Assembly (NCBI RefSeq): GCF_001187535.1
Contig: NZ_LFIO01001796.1
Location: 62,001 to 126,000, forward strand
Reading direction: 5' to 3'
Source: Rhizobium ecuadorense
GTDB lineage: Bacteria; Pseudomonadota; Alphaproteobacteria; Rhizobiales; Rhizobiaceae
DNA: 64,000 nucleotides
This document shows, piece by piece, positions 51,033-60,588 of the stretch (positions are counted from its first letter, which is position 1; each line of letters begins with the position of its first letter). The notes beneath the pieces were generated by a model. The model had not been told where the DNA came from. It saw nothing but the letters and a program-made list of their open reading frames with translations, and made no database searches. A program made the translations under genes and the position numbers.

Positions 51033-51512
51033 ATGGTGGATAAAGAAAAGCGGCCTCTTCATATCAGGACGGCCCTGCGCCTTCTGCATGTCTATTTCTC
51101 CTTCGCCCGCGGCATGACGATGGGCGTCAGGGCCGCCTGCTTCGATGCGGAGGGGCGGATTTTTCTGGTGCGCCATAGCTATATCGGCGGCTGGCATATG
51201 CCGGGCGGCGGGCTGGAGCGCAACGAAACGGTCGAAGAAGCACTGGCCAAGGAATTGCGCGAGGAGGGCAACCTCAGGATCATCGGCAAGCCGCAGTTGG
51301 TTCAGGTCTATTTCAACACCACGACCACAAGTCGGGACCATGTCGTGTTCTACCGCGCGAGTGTCGAGCAGACGGCGCCGCGCCCGCCCGATTGGGAGAT
51401 CTCCGACAGCGGCTTCTTTTCCCTCGACAGCCTGCCCGAGGGCACGACCGAGGCGACGCATCGCCGCCTTGCCGAGCTTCGTGGCGAGCAGGAGCCCGAC
51501 CACCGCTGGTGA
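51033..51512 (+). CDS. Nudix hydrolase
   Basis: A 159-residue Nudix protein. The box reads GGGLERNETVEEALAKELREEGN over residues about 58-80 (broken here after twenty in the list of keys: G, E, then KE-L-REEG). The canonical RE at the end of the box is KE in this protein, so the first charged residue is Lys instead of Arg. The catalytic glutamates (REEG) are kept. A nucleoside diphosphate linked substrate is expected. It lies between the phosphoesterase and the repeat copy at 51540. Confidence 0.85.
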   Translation: MVDKEKRPLHIRTALRLLHVYFSFARGMTMGVRAACFDAEGRIFLVRHSYIGGWHMPGGGLERNETVEEALAKELREEGNLRIIGKPQLVQVYFNTTTTSRDHVVFYRASVEQTAPRPPDWEISDSGFFSLDSLPEGTTEATHRRLAELRGEQEPDHRW

Positions 51513-51539
51513 GGGGCCTCAGGCCGCGGTGAGTAGTTT

Positions 51540-51589
51540 AAAGTTCTACAGCGTCCTTTGCGCGTCTGAGAAGACGCGCGGCGCTGTAG
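51540..51589 (+). repeat. Second copy of the intergenic repeat (right half only)
   Basis: Matches 25341-25390 at 45 of 50 bases: TACAGCGTCCTTTGCGCG, a GA-rich loop, then CGCGCGGCGCTGTAG. The left palindrome of the complete copy is missing. The repeat overlaps the 3' end of the glutathionyl-hydroquinone reductase gene on the other strand and provides its stop codon. Confidence 0.85.
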
Positions 51590-52556
51590 CACGGCCATGC
51601 GGGCTGTCGAGATCGAGCGCCGGGCCGACGGGAACGATGCCGGTCGGATTGATCGTCTTGTGGCTGCGGTAATAGTGTTCCTTGATGTGCTTCAGGTTCA
51701 CCGTTTCGGCAACCCCCGCGGTCTGGTAGAGGTCGCGCAAATATCCAGGCAGGTTGCGGTAGTCGGATATCCGGCGGATGTTGCACTTGAAATGGCCGAC
51801 ATAGACGGGATCGAAGCGCACCAGCGTCGTGAACAGGCGCCAGTCGGCCTCGGTCTGGCGGTTGCCCAGGAGATAGCGGCCCCTGTCCAAGCGTTCGTCG
51901 AGCATGTCGAGCGTTTCGAACAGCTTACCGACATTTTCCTCATAGGCTTCCTGGGTGGTGGCAAAGCCCGCCTTGTAGACGCCGTTGTTGACAGTGTCGT
52001 AGACGATGGCGTTCAGCGCATCGATTTCGGCGCGTAGATCCTCGGGATAAAAATCGGCCTTTGCGCCGGTCAGCGCGTCGAAGGCGCTGTTGAACATGCG
52101 GATGATCTCGGCGGATTCGTTGCTGACGATCGTGCCGGTTTTCTTGTCCCAGAGGACGGGAACGGTGACGCGGCCGGAATAATGCGGATCGGCCTTCACG
52201 TAAATCTGCCAGAGGGTGGTGGCGCCGAAGAGCTGGTCGCCGGTGGCGCCATCGCCGACCTTGAATTCCCAGCCGTTGTCGAGCATCAGCGGGTCGACGA
52301 CCGAGACCGAGATCAGCTCCTCCAGCTTCTTCAGCTTGCGGAAGATCAGCGTGCGGTGCGCCCAGGGACAGGCAAGCGAGACATAGAGATGGTAACGCCC
52401 GGTCTCGGCCTTGAAGCCGCCGCTGCCGGAAGGGCCGGCCTGACCGTCCGATGTCACCCAGTTGCGGAACTGCGAGGGCTGACGCTTGAACTGGCCCTTG
52501 CTCTCCTTCGTGTCGTACCAGACATCGTGCCAGACGCCGTCCACCAGCATTCCCAT
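51546..52556 (-). CDS. Glutathionyl-hydroquinone reductase (YqjG/ECM4-like)
   Basis: A 336-residue glutathione S-transferase-fold enzyme that reduces glutathionyl-hydroquinones. The active-site cysteine is in YVSLACPWAHRTLIFRKLK (Cys in ACPW), and KETGTIVSNESAEIIR-like SNESAEIIRMFN is the family glutathione-binding part. The all-alpha C-terminal domain is complete up to about residue 322. The last residues (about TAPRVFSDAQRTL) and the TAG stop are encoded by an intergenic-type repeat and not by family sequence. AAAGGAATAAAGATC precedes ATG 52556. Confidence 0.9.
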   Translation of the reverse strand: MGMLVDGVWHDVWYDTKESKGQFKRQPSQFRNWVTSDGQAGPSGSGGFKAETGRYHLYVSLACPWAHRTLIFRKLKKLEELISVSVVDPLMLDNGWEFKVGDGATGDQLFGATTLWQIYVKADPHYSGRVTVPVLWDKKTGTIVSNESAEIIRMFNSAFDALTGAKADFYPEDLRAEIDALNAIVYDTVNNGVYKAGFATTQEAYEENVGKLFETLDMLDERLDRGRYLLGNRQTEADWRLFTTLVRFDPVYVGHFKCNIRRISDYRNLPGYLRDLYQTAGVAETVNLKHIKEHYYRSHKTINPTGIVPVGPALDLDSPHGRATAPRVFSDAQRTL

Positions 52557-52783
52557 GATCTTTATTCCTTTGGTTGCGTGTCGGGACCTGATTTAGCTGA
52601 GATAGCGGGGCTTTGCAGGCGGTAAAGGTTGAACAGTGTGTCACGCCGTTCCGGCGCCGCATGGTTTCCGGCGCCGTCGTGTGCATTTTGCGTTGGACGG
52701 CGGAAATTTTTCCTGCTATCGGCCTTTTCACGATTTTAGGATCCTTGGCTGATGTTCATTTCCAGAAACCCGCGACGACGCTG

Positions 52784-53347
52784 ATGCTCCCGAACGCCGA
52801 AGGCGTGTTCGAGACCCATCAATCTGTCCATCCGGTTTCTGTCATCATGTACAAGCACGATCTCGTCTACCTCACCGAAGACGCGTCTCATGACGCCGCC
52901 ATCGAACATATCAACGAAGAAGCCTTCGGTCCGGGCCGCTTCACGCGGGCGGCTGCTCGCATCCGCGAGCAGGGGCCGCACGACCTGTCGCTCTCCTTCA
53001 TCTGCGCTGACGACGGCGAGACGATCGCTTCGGTGCGCATGACGCCGGTGCTGGCCGGCACGGTAAAGGGCCATCTTCTCGGCCCGCTTGCCGTCCGGCC
53101 CTCGCACAAGAATATAGGCATCGGCCGGGAGCTGGTGCGGATCGCAGTGGAGGCGGCAAGACGCAAGGGTTCGGAAGCCGTCATCCTCGTCGGCGATCCG
53201 CCCTATTACGGCCCGCTCGGCTTCGAGAAAGTCGCCTATAACGCGCTTTCCTTCCCGGGGCCGGTCGATCCCGGCCGCGTGCTCGTCGTTCCGATCGCCG
53301 AGGGCGTGCACGAGCGGCTGAAGGGCATCATCGCCTGGCACGGATGA
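52784..53347 (+). CDS. GNAT-family N-acetyltransferase (YhbS-like)
   Basis: A 187-residue acetyltransferase. The acetyl-CoA-binding motif is LLGPLAVRPSHKNIGIGREL followed by an LVRIAVEAARRKG helix; the C-terminal ILVGDPPYYGPLGFEKV is characteristic of COG3153. A shorter start at ATG 52847 (166 residues, MYKHDLVYLTED) is equally possible; neither has a clear ribosome-binding site. The acceptor is unknown. Confidence 0.82.
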   Translation: MLPNAEGVFETHQSVHPVSVIMYKHDLVYLTEDASHDAAIEHINEEAFGPGRFTRAAARIREQGPHDLSLSFICADDGETIASVRMTPVLAGTVKGHLLGPLAVRPSHKNIGIGRELVRIAVEAARRKGSEAVILVGDPPYYGPLGFEKVAYNALSFPGPVDPGRVLVVPIAEGVHERLKGIIAWHG

Positions 53348-53764
53348 TTAGAGGGTTTTCCGGAGGAAGCTGCGCGTGCGGCCCTCCGGGAAATCCTCGA
53401 GTTCCCCAAAGACCTCATAACCCTGGCGCAAATAGGCGCTGAGAGCCTGCGGGCTGAACGTGTCGATCCAGGCGCCGCGGCAGCCCCGTGCCCTGGCTTC
53501 TTCTTCCGCTTTTGAGAGGATCCTGCCGGCGAGGCCGGTGCCGCGCAGCGTGTCGGGAATATAGATCATCTGGGTGAAGAGCCAGCCCCAGGCGGTGAAA
53601 CCAGACAGGCCGCCGGTCACCTTGCCGTCGGTGTCGCGGATGAGAACGGCGAGCGGCCGGCGGTCGGCGGGGCCGACATCCCCGGCGTTGAAGGCCGAGA
53701 GCGCATCGGTGATCGCCGCCAGTTCCTCCGGCGAGGGCGAGGCGGTCAGCTCGAATTCCGGCAT
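53348..53764 (-). CDS. GNAT-family acetyltransferase
   Basis: A 138-residue single-domain GNAT. The acetyl-CoA loop is YIPDTLRGTGLAGRILSKAE, followed by the GCRGAWIDTFSPQALSAYLR helix and the YEVFGELEDFPEG end typical of small GNATs. It starts 4 bp after the stop of the GATase-like membrane gene, so it is last in the leftward MoxR operon. The acceptor is unknown. Confidence 0.85.
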   Translation of the reverse strand: MPEFELTASPSPEELAAITDALSAFNAGDVGPADRRPLAVLIRDTDGKVTGGLSGFTAWGWLFTQMIYIPDTLRGTGLAGRILSKAEEEARARGCRGAWIDTFSPQALSAYLRQGYEVFGELEDFPEGRTRSFLRKTL

Positions 53765-53768
53765 GCGA

Positions 53769-55838
53769 TTATCGCCCTTCACGCCACCACATGGTTCCGA
53801 AGGCAAGCAGCAGGATGCCGACGCCGGCAAAGCCGGCAAAGAGCGGCAGCGTGTTGATACCCTTCAAGACCGTTTCGCTGGTCATGCGGATCATCATGCG
53901 ATCGTTATCGGCGACGCGGACCTGGCCGCGCACCGGCAGGATCGGCGGCACGGTGATCCTGCCGCTTTCGTTGGCGACGCGGGTGACGAGGCCCTTGCTT
54001 CTGTCGGCCACCGGCTTCAGCACATCGGTCGTCGAGATCATCGCCTTGAACTCCGGCGCGTCGACGGCACCGATATGGACGAGCGTCGACAGCTTGCCGT
54101 TGTGGATTTCGAAGAGACCGATCTCGTCCATCCTTTTCTCGGCCTTGTAGAGTCCGGGTTCGGTCTGGGTGAGCGGCAGGGTTTCGGTCTTGCCCGAGGG
54201 ATAACGCACGGTGGCGTTGCCGGGATTGTCGCCGATCGTCTGGCGCGTGACTTCAAGCGTCCGGCCGGAGGCGCGCGCCGTCAGCGCCTCTTCCTCGAGC
54301 GCCGGCTCCTTCATCAGCCAATGGGCGATGCGGCGATAGAGCGAGACGTTCGGGCCGCCGCCTTCGAAGCCGCGCGCCCAGAGCCAGCCCTGATCGGAAA
54401 GCAGCATGGCGACCCGGCCCTGGCCGGCGCGGTTCAGCACCAGCAGCGGGTGGTTGTCGGCGCCCAGCATGATCGTCTCACCCTGCGGTCGGTCGACATC
54501 GACGCTGCGGAACCAACGGCCCCAATGCGGCGGATCCTCGCCCGAGCCGTCGAGGCCGCGGGTGACGGGATGTTTGCGGCCTTCTTCGGAAAGGCGCGGA
54601 TAGAAAGCCTTCTCGATCATCTCTCCGGTGGGCGATGCCGGCAGCACCGAGGAAAGCGGCGTCAGTGCTATGGAATCAGGTCCGGCATGCTCGGGACCGG
54701 CGGCGATCAGCAGCGCGCCGCCATTGTCGACATATTGGGCGATGTAATCGTAATAGAGCAGCGGCAGCACACCGCGGTGCTGGTAGCGGTCGAAGATGAT
54801 CAGGTCGAAATCCTTGATCTTGTCGACGAAGAGCTCGCGCGTCGGGAAGGCGATCAGCGACAGCTCGTTGATCGGCGTGCCGTCCTGCTTTTCCGGCGGG
54901 CGCAAAATAGTGAAATGGACAAGGTCGACCGAGGCATCGGATTTCAAAAGGTTGCGCCAGGCGCGCTCGCCGGCATGCGGTTCGCCGGAGACGAGCAGGA
55001 CGCGGAGATTCTGGCGGATACCGTCGATGACGTGAACGGCGCGGTTGTTGGCGGTGGTGACCTCGCCCGGAAGTGCGGCGACGGAAAATTCGAGCACGTT
55101 GCTGCCGCCGGCCGGCACTTTGAAAGAGAAGGGCGTGTCCTGGCCGGGCGTCGCCTGCAGGGTGGCGATCTCGTCACCGTTCAGCTTCACGGTGACATTG
55201 GCGGTGCCGCCGGGGCTCGGGCCGTCGTCGAAGACGCGCAGAACGACCTGCTGCTCCTCGTTGACGATGCCGAAGCGCGGCCCCTTGATGACTTCGATGC
55301 GGCGATCGAATTCATTGGCCTTGCCGGTGATGAGGCCATGGATCGGCGCATCGAAACCGAGCGCCTGATTTGCGGCCGGAACATCATGGACTTCGCCGTC
55401 GGTCAGCATGATGGCGCCGCCGATGCGGGCCGGCGGGACGTCGGCGATGTTGGCCGACAGCGCGTCGAACAGGCGCGTTGACGGCACGTCGGAATTGGGA
55501 TCGCCCTCCACATCGACGAAGCGGGGCTCTATCTGGGGGAAGCGGGCGAGCTGTCCCTTCAAGGCCGCCAGCGCATCGTCGGTCATCTTGACGCGATCGG
55601 GCGTCTGCTGGCTTTGGCTTCGGTCGACGAGAACCGGAACGATCGTCGACAGCTGATCCCGGTCCTCCTGCAGCAGCACGGGATTGGCAAGGGCGGTCAG
55701 CATGGCCAGCGCCGCCAGCGTTCTGATCCAGGCGCCGCGAATGCCACGCCAGATCGCGAAGGCGGCGATGAGGACGCTGACGGCGGCCAGTGCGGCCAGA
55801 ACCGGCCAGGGCAGGAAGGGCGAAAAGTCGAACGTCAT
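53769..55838 (-). CDS. Membrane protein with glutamine amidotransferase-like domain (MoxR operon)
   Basis: A 689-residue protein with two N-terminal helices (VLAALAAVSVLIAAFAIW and TLAALAMLTALANPVLL) and one near the C-terminus (LPLFAGFAGVGILLLAFG). Between them is a VWA-like part (PVLVDRSQSQQTPD, GGAIMLTDGEVHD) and a class I amidotransferase-like region (RVLLVSGEPHAGERAWRN, FDLIIFDRYQHRG, GGALLIAAG) without an obvious nucleophile Cys. The 1-bp gap to the DUF4159 gene shows strict operon coupling. It likely works with MoxR and DUF58 in an envelope-associated complex. Confidence 0.82.
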   Translation of the reverse strand: MTFDFSPFLPWPVLAALAAVSVLIAAFAIWRGIRGAWIRTLAALAMLTALANPVLLQEDRDQLSTIVPVLVDRSQSQQTPDRVKMTDDALAALKGQLARFPQIEPRFVDVEGDPNSDVPSTRLFDALSANIADVPPARIGGAIMLTDGEVHDVPAANQALGFDAPIHGLITGKANEFDRRIEVIKGPRFGIVNEEQQVVLRVFDDGPSPGGTANVTVKLNGDEIATLQATPGQDTPFSFKVPAGGSNVLEFSVAALPGEVTTANNRAVHVIDGIRQNLRVLLVSGEPHAGERAWRNLLKSDASVDLVHFTILRPPEKQDGTPINELSLIAFPTRELFVDKIKDFDLIIFDRYQHRGVLPLLYYDYIAQYVDNGGALLIAAGPEHAGPDSIALTPLSSVLPASPTGEMIEKAFYPRLSEEGRKHPVTRGLDGSGEDPPHWGRWFRSVDVDRPQGETIMLGADNHPLLVLNRAGQGRVAMLLSDQGWLWARGFEGGGPNVSLYRRIAHWLMKEPALEEEALTARASGRTLEVTRQTIGDNPGNATVRYPSGKTETLPLTQTEPGLYKAEKRMDEIGLFEIHNGKLSTLVHIGAVDAPEFKAMISTTDVLKPVADRSKGLVTRVANESGRITVPPILPVRGQVRVADNDRMMIRMTSETVLKGINTLPLFAGFAGVGILLLAFGTMWWREGR

Positions 55839-55839
55839 C

Positions 55840-58653
55840 TCACTGTCCTAACCGTTCGAGAAGGTCGGGAACATGGACCTGGTCGGTCTTGTAGTTGCCG
55901 GTCAGCATGTACATCATGATGTTGACGCCGGCACGGTAGGCATATTCGCGCTGCGCTTCATCGGACGGCACGGTCGGAAGCATCGGCACGCCGTTGTCGT
56001 CGATTGCCCAGGCGCCGGCGAAATCATTGCCGGTGATCAGAATCGGCGAAACGCCGTCGGCGGTCGCAGCCGATTTTTCGGTCGCTTCGCGGCCGCCCTG
56101 CCGAGCCTCGATCCAAAGCGGGCTGCCGGTGTAACGGCCGGGAAAGCTCGACAGGAGATAGAAGGATTTCGTCAGCACGTGATCGGAGGGCACGGGTTCC
56201 AGCGGCGGAATATCGAGATTGGCAAGGATTGCCTGCAGCCTCTGGCCGTTGGCGCTGACATTGCCGCCATTGTCCAATGCGCTGATCTGATCGCGTGTGT
56301 CGAAAAGCACGGTGCCGCCATTGCGCATATAGGCGTCGATGCGGCTGATCGCCGCCGCCGACGGCATCGGCGCCGTTGCCGAAACCGGCCAGTAGATGAT
56401 CGGATAGAAGGCGAGCTCGTCTTTGGTCAGGTCGATGCCGACGGGCGGCGCCGGCTCCAGCGTCGTGCGAAACGTCAGGAACTGGGTGAGGCCCTCGAGG
56501 CCGCGCTCGGATATCTCGTCCACTTCCCGTTCCCCGGTGACGACATAGGCGAGGTGCGTGTTGTCGAGCCTCTGCAAGATCAAGTCGTCGCCGGGCTGGG
56601 AGTCGTTGGCGTGAAGCGTGCCGGGCTGCATGAGAAAGCCGGCACTGAGCGCAACGGCGATCATCGCCGCTGTACGGGCAGCCGGGCGCAATCGTGAGAA
56701 TGCGCCGTTCATGAAGAGGACGACCAGGCTATCGGCCAGCAGCAGCAGAAAGGCCGCGAGAAAAAGCGCGGGCTTTGCCGACCAGCTTTCGCCGCCGATC
56801 AGGCCTTCGCGCACGGCATTGGTCCCGGCGGTGTCGAGCGGCGTCAGTTCGGCGTCCTCAGGCAGTACGTTCAGGGAGGTGAAACCGTCTTCCGAACCGT
56901 AAAGCCCGGGTGGGTTGTCGAAATTCGCCGTCGGTTCGGCTCCGGCCTGTGGAATGAGGGGCCGCGCCGAACCCGTCTCGGAGACGAGCGTGCCCTTGGC
57001 CGTCAGCATACGGAATGGCGGCAGGGTTTCGGAGACACGCGCATTACCGCGCGCCTCCGGTGTCACGCCGCCGGAGCGCGATATCTGCAGGAGGTGGCGC
57101 AGCATGTCGACGAAAGTGCCGGAGATCGGCAGATCGGACCAAGTCGCTTCCGCCGTGACGTGAAACAGGACGATCTGCCCGGATGCGAGCTGTTTCATCG
57201 TCACGAGCGGCGTGCCGTCAGCCAGGCTCGCCCAAGTGCGTTCGGCCAGATCGGGCGTCGGTTCGGCCAGCACCTGCCGCTTGACGACGACATCGGCGGG
57301 GCGCGCTATGCCAGCGAAAGGCCCGAAACCCGGAAATTCGGCCAGCGACTGCGGCTCGCTCCAGGACAATGTGCCGCCCAGCGCCCGTTCTCCCTGGCGC
57401 AGGATAACGGGGATCAGCGGATCGTCCGCAGGGGCCGCGGCCATGCGCGGACCGGCGAAACGCAACAGCATACCGCCATTCGATATCCAGCGTGTCAGCG
57501 GTTCGTAGGTTTCTTCAGGCAGACGGCCGATATCGGCCATGATGATGATGGAGGGATTGCTGGCGAGCAGTTTCGGTATGGCGACCGAAAGATCGGAATC
57601 GCTGGGCTGGATCAGGTCCGCATAGGGCTGCAGCGCTCGCTGAATATAATAGAGCGGCGAGAGCAGCGGCTGGAACTCATCCCCGCCTTCACCCGACAGG
57701 AGGACGACGCGGCGGCGCTTGAATGCGTCGTCGAGAAGATGGACGGCGCCGGCCGTTGCGCCGTTATCGACGCTGACGCGGGCGAAATCGTTGCGCATCT
57801 CGAAGGGCGCGGTGATCGAACTCGTCGCAACGCTCTGGCCGGGGCGGAAATTCACCCTGCCGTTGGCAATCGAGCGGCCTTGGGTATCGACGGCGTTGAG
57901 CGCCACGGATGCGGCACGCGAAGTGTTGAGCCGTGTGACCTTGACGGTCATGGCGTCAGCCGCATTGTTGGCCGCGGTGATGGCGACCGTGCGGTCGGCA
58001 TCACCCTCGATAAGGCGGAGATCGGCGGGCTGAAGTTCTGCGAGCCGTCGCACCGTCGGGTCTTCTGATTTGGCGGCGACGCCGTCGGTCAAAAAGGCTA
58101 GGGTGCCGGGCTTGATGCCGTTCAGCGCGGCGCGCAGCGCCTGGAAGGTGCGCTCACGGTCCGGCACCAGCGGTCGCGGCTCGGCGGCGCGCAGCTTGTC
58201 GCGGGCGGCAGCGGCGGTGCCAGGAACGGCGTTGTTGCTCGGATCGGCAGTGAAGGCGATCGACACCGGCGTGCCGGCGGATTCCGCATCGTCTATCAAC
58301 GCATCGGCTGTCTGGATGCGGCGCTCCCAGTCGGGTGCCGCCGCCCAGCTGTTGTCGACGAAGAGGACGAGCGGACCGCCGGATGCCAGCGAACTGGTGC
58401 GCGGGTTGAAGACCGGATCGGCGATCGCAAGAATAACAGTGGCGGCGAGCAGCATGCGCAGCAGCGTCAGCCACCATGGGCTCTGCGCCGGCGTCTCCTC
58501 GCGCTTCAAGACGGAGGCGAGGATCTTCAGCGGCGGGAAGACCTCGGTCTTCGGACGCGGCGGCGTCAGCCTGAGCAGCCACCAGATGACCGGCAGGGCG
58601 ATGAGGGCGCCGAGAATGGCAGGATAGGCGAAAGCGAAGGGAAGGGCGTTCAC
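55840..58653 (-). CDS. DUF4159 membrane protein with BatA-type N-terminus
   Basis: A 937-residue protein. Residues 1-85 are the BatA/aerotolerance-type start (AYPAILGALIALPVIWWLLR, LKILASVLKREETP, LRMLLAATVILAIADPVF). A von Willebrand factor A-like stretch follows (PLVLFVDNSWAAAPDWERR, FLTDGVAAKS). Membrane helices lie near 690-745. The C-terminal part (about 745-937) fits DUF4159 (YPIIYWPVSATAPMPSAAA, YMRNGGTVLFDTRD, HVLTKSFYLL). It overlaps the DUF58 gene by 4 bp and is 1 bp before the next gene. Confidence 0.87.
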   Translation of the reverse strand: MNALPFAFAYPAILGALIALPVIWWLLRLTPPRPKTEVFPPLKILASVLKREETPAQSPWWLTLLRMLLAATVILAIADPVFNPRTSSLASGGPLVLFVDNSWAAAPDWERRIQTADALIDDAESAGTPVSIAFTADPSNNAVPGTAAAARDKLRAAEPRPLVPDRERTFQALRAALNGIKPGTLAFLTDGVAAKSEDPTVRRLAELQPADLRLIEGDADRTVAITAANNAADAMTVKVTRLNTSRAASVALNAVDTQGRSIANGRVNFRPGQSVATSSITAPFEMRNDFARVSVDNGATAGAVHLLDDAFKRRRVVLLSGEGGDEFQPLLSPLYYIQRALQPYADLIQPSDSDLSVAIPKLLASNPSIIIMADIGRLPEETYEPLTRWISNGGMLLRFAGPRMAAAPADDPLIPVILRQGERALGGTLSWSEPQSLAEFPGFGPFAGIARPADVVVKRQVLAEPTPDLAERTWASLADGTPLVTMKQLASGQIVLFHVTAEATWSDLPISGTFVDMLRHLLQISRSGGVTPEARGNARVSETLPPFRMLTAKGTLVSETGSARPLIPQAGAEPTANFDNPPGLYGSEDGFTSLNVLPEDAELTPLDTAGTNAVREGLIGGESWSAKPALFLAAFLLLLADSLVVLFMNGAFSRLRPAARTAAMIAVALSAGFLMQPGTLHANDSQPGDDLILQRLDNTHLAYVVTGEREVDEISERGLEGLTQFLTFRTTLEPAPPVGIDLTKDELAFYPIIYWPVSATAPMPSAAAISRIDAYMRNGGTVLFDTRDQISALDNGGNVSANGQRLQAILANLDIPPLEPVPSDHVLTKSFYLLSSFPGRYTGSPLWIEARQGGREATEKSAATADGVSPILITGNDFAGAWAIDDNGVPMLPTVPSDEAQREYAYRAGVNIMMYMLTGNYKTDQVHVPDLLERLGQ

Positions 58654-59570
58654 AGCTGCCCTCCATGCGTTGCCTTGGCCGGCATGCCGGACAAATACAT
58701 GTGCACCGCGACCAGCGCCTCCGAGGCGAGATGATCGGTGCGGTGCGTCGCAAAGGTCCAGCCGAGATGGCGCAGCGATTGGCCGAGGCTCTCCCTGCGG
58801 GCGAGGTAGGCGTTGCGATAGGCCTCGCGAATGTGTTCGGCGCGGCCGGAGATAAGCCTGGCGCCGCTCTCCGGATCGGTGAATTCGGTGCGGCCGCTGT
58901 AGGGGAATATTTCCTCGGCGGGATCCGATATTTCGACCACATGGCCGCGCAGGCCGCGGCGGGCGAGCGGGCCGAGGCGTTCCATGATCGCCGGCGCATC
59001 ATCGAGGAAATCGCCGATGAGGACCAGGTCGCTCCAGCCGCGGATCATTCCTGTTTCCGGCAGGCCGCCGGTCAGCGGCGTGTGCATGAGCGCGGCCGCA
59101 AGGCGCTCGGCGGCATTGCGGGTGGAGGCGGGTTCCATGATGCCCGGGCAGCCGATGCGCTCGCCGGAACGGGCGAGGATTTCGGCCAGCGCCAGCATGA
59201 CGACCAGCGCCCGGCTTTCCTTGGAGACGCTGCCATAACTCGACTTGTACATCATCGAGGGCGACATGTCGCACCAGAGCCAGATCGTGTGGGCCGCCTC
59301 CCATTCGCGCTCGCGCACATAGGTATGGTCGTCGCGGGCGGAACGGCGCCAATCGATGCGCGACAGGCTTTCGCCCTCGGCATAGGGACGGAACTGCCAG
59401 AAATTTTCGCCGATGCCGCGTTTGCGGCGGCCATGCCAGCCGGCGATCACCGTGTTGGCGATGCGCTTGGCTTCCACCAGGCAATCCGGCACCAGGGCGG
59501 CCCGCTGCCTGGCGCGGGAAAGGGCATCGCTGCCTGACGTCGGATTGACGATCTGTCCGATAGATGCCAC
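58650..59570 (-). CDS. DUF58 domain protein
   Basis: A 306-residue cytoplasmic protein with the DUF58 signature RPYAEGESLSRIDWR and a VWA-like second half (ESRALVVMLALAEILARSG, DLVLIGDFLDD). GTG 59570 is preferred over the in-frame ATG 59621 because the latter lies inside moxR; GTG 59570 is 13 nt after the moxR stop and follows AAGGA. DUF58 proteins are standard partners of MoxR ATPases. Confidence 0.9.
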   Translation of the reverse strand: MASIGQIVNPTSGSDALSRARQRAALVPDCLVEAKRIANTVIAGWHGRRKRGIGENFWQFRPYAEGESLSRIDWRRSARDDHTYVREREWEAAHTIWLWCDMSPSMMYKSSYGSVSKESRALVVMLALAEILARSGERIGCPGIMEPASTRNAAERLAAALMHTPLTGGLPETGMIRGWSDLVLIGDFLDDAPAIMERLGPLARRGLRGHVVEISDPAEEIFPYSGRTEFTDPESGARLISGRAEHIREAYRNAYLARRESLGQSLRHLGWTFATHRTDHLASEALVAVHMYLSGMPAKATHGGQL

Positions 59571-59583
59571 GCGTCCGGCTTCC

Positions 59584-60588
59584 TTATCCCTTTGCCTGCT
59601 TGACCAGTCCGGCAATGACATCGCGCACCGACATGCCTTCGGCGCGGGCAGCGAAAGTCAGCGCCATACGGTGCTGGAGAATGGGTTCGGCGAGCGCGAA
59701 GATATCGTCGAGCGACGGCGCCAGGCGGCCTTCGTAGAGCGCCCGGGCGCGGGCGCAGAGCATCATCGCCTGGCCGGCGCGGGGACCGGGACCCCAGGCG
59801 ACGTTCTTGTCGGTCGAGGCATTGCCCTGGCCGGGACGGGCGGAACGCACCAGCGCCAGGATGGCGTCGACGACCGTGTCGCTCACCGGCATCTGGCGCA
59901 CCAGGGCCTGAATCTCGATCAGCCGCTGCGCGTCGATGACGGCTACCGGCCGGGTTTCCCCCAAGCCCGTCGTCTCAAGCAGGATCTGGCGTTCGGCGGC
60001 GAGTTCGGGATAGTTGACGTCGACCTGCAGCAGGAAGCGGTCGAGCTGAGCTTCGGGCAGGGGATAGGTGCCTTCCTGCTCGAGCGGGTTCTGGGTGGCG
60101 AGCACGTGGAAGGGCGCCGGCAGATCATAGCGCTGGCCGGCGATGGTGATGTGATATTCCTGCATGGCTTGCAGAAGCGCCGACTGGGTTCGCGGCGAGG
60201 CGCGGTTGATTTCGTCGGCCATCAGCAGTTGGGCGAAAACAGGGCCCTTGACGAAGCGGAAAGAGCGGCGTCCACTGTCGTCCTGATCCATCACTTCGGA
60301 GCCGAGAATATCCGAGGGCATCAGATCAGGCGTGAACTGAATGCGGTTGGCGGCAAGGCCGAGCACTTCGCCGAGCGTCGTCACCAGTCTGGTCTTGGCA
60401 AGGCCAGGGACGCCGACGAGCAGAGCATGACCACCGGACAGCACGGCGAGAATGGTGTTCTCGACGACGCTTTCCTGACCGAAGATCACCTTCGAGACTT
60501 CTGTGCGGATGGCGGCGATATCGGAGAGCGCCTTTTCGGCAGCGGCGACGATCGCCTTTTCATCGAGGCTGGCTTCGGTCTTCATCAT
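59584..60588 (-). CDS. MoxR-family AAA+ ATPase
   Basis: A 334-residue ATPase with chaperone-like role in assembling or activating partner complexes. Walker A is GVPGLAKT, Walker B LLMADEINRA, sensor 1 LATQNPLEQEG, and the arginine-finger/lid region carries YPLPEAQLDRFLL. MMKTEASLDEK at 60588 follows GGAG; in-frame starts a few codons earlier exist. It is the first gene of the leftward operon with DUF58, DUF4159, the GATase-like gene and a GNAT. Confidence 0.92.
   Translation of the reverse strand: MMKTEASLDEKAIVAAAEKALSDIAAIRTEVSKVIFGQESVVENTILAVLSGGHALLVGVPGLAKTRLVTTLGEVLGLAANRIQFTPDLMPSDILGSEVMDQDDSGRRSFRFVKGPVFAQLLMADEINRASPRTQSALLQAMQEYHITIAGQRYDLPAPFHVLATQNPLEQEGTYPLPEAQLDRFLLQVDVNYPELAAERQILLETTGLGETRPVAVIDAQRLIEIQALVRQMPVSDTVVDAILALVRSARPGQGNASTDKNVAWGPGPRAGQAMMLCARARALYEGRLAPSLDDIFALAEPILQHRMALTFAARAEGMSVRDVIAGLVKQAKG

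Noticed and set aside
53574..55481. A 635-codon open frame antisense to the GATase-like gene
   Set aside because: Same cause: a shadow of a real leftward gene with clear membrane helices and operon context.
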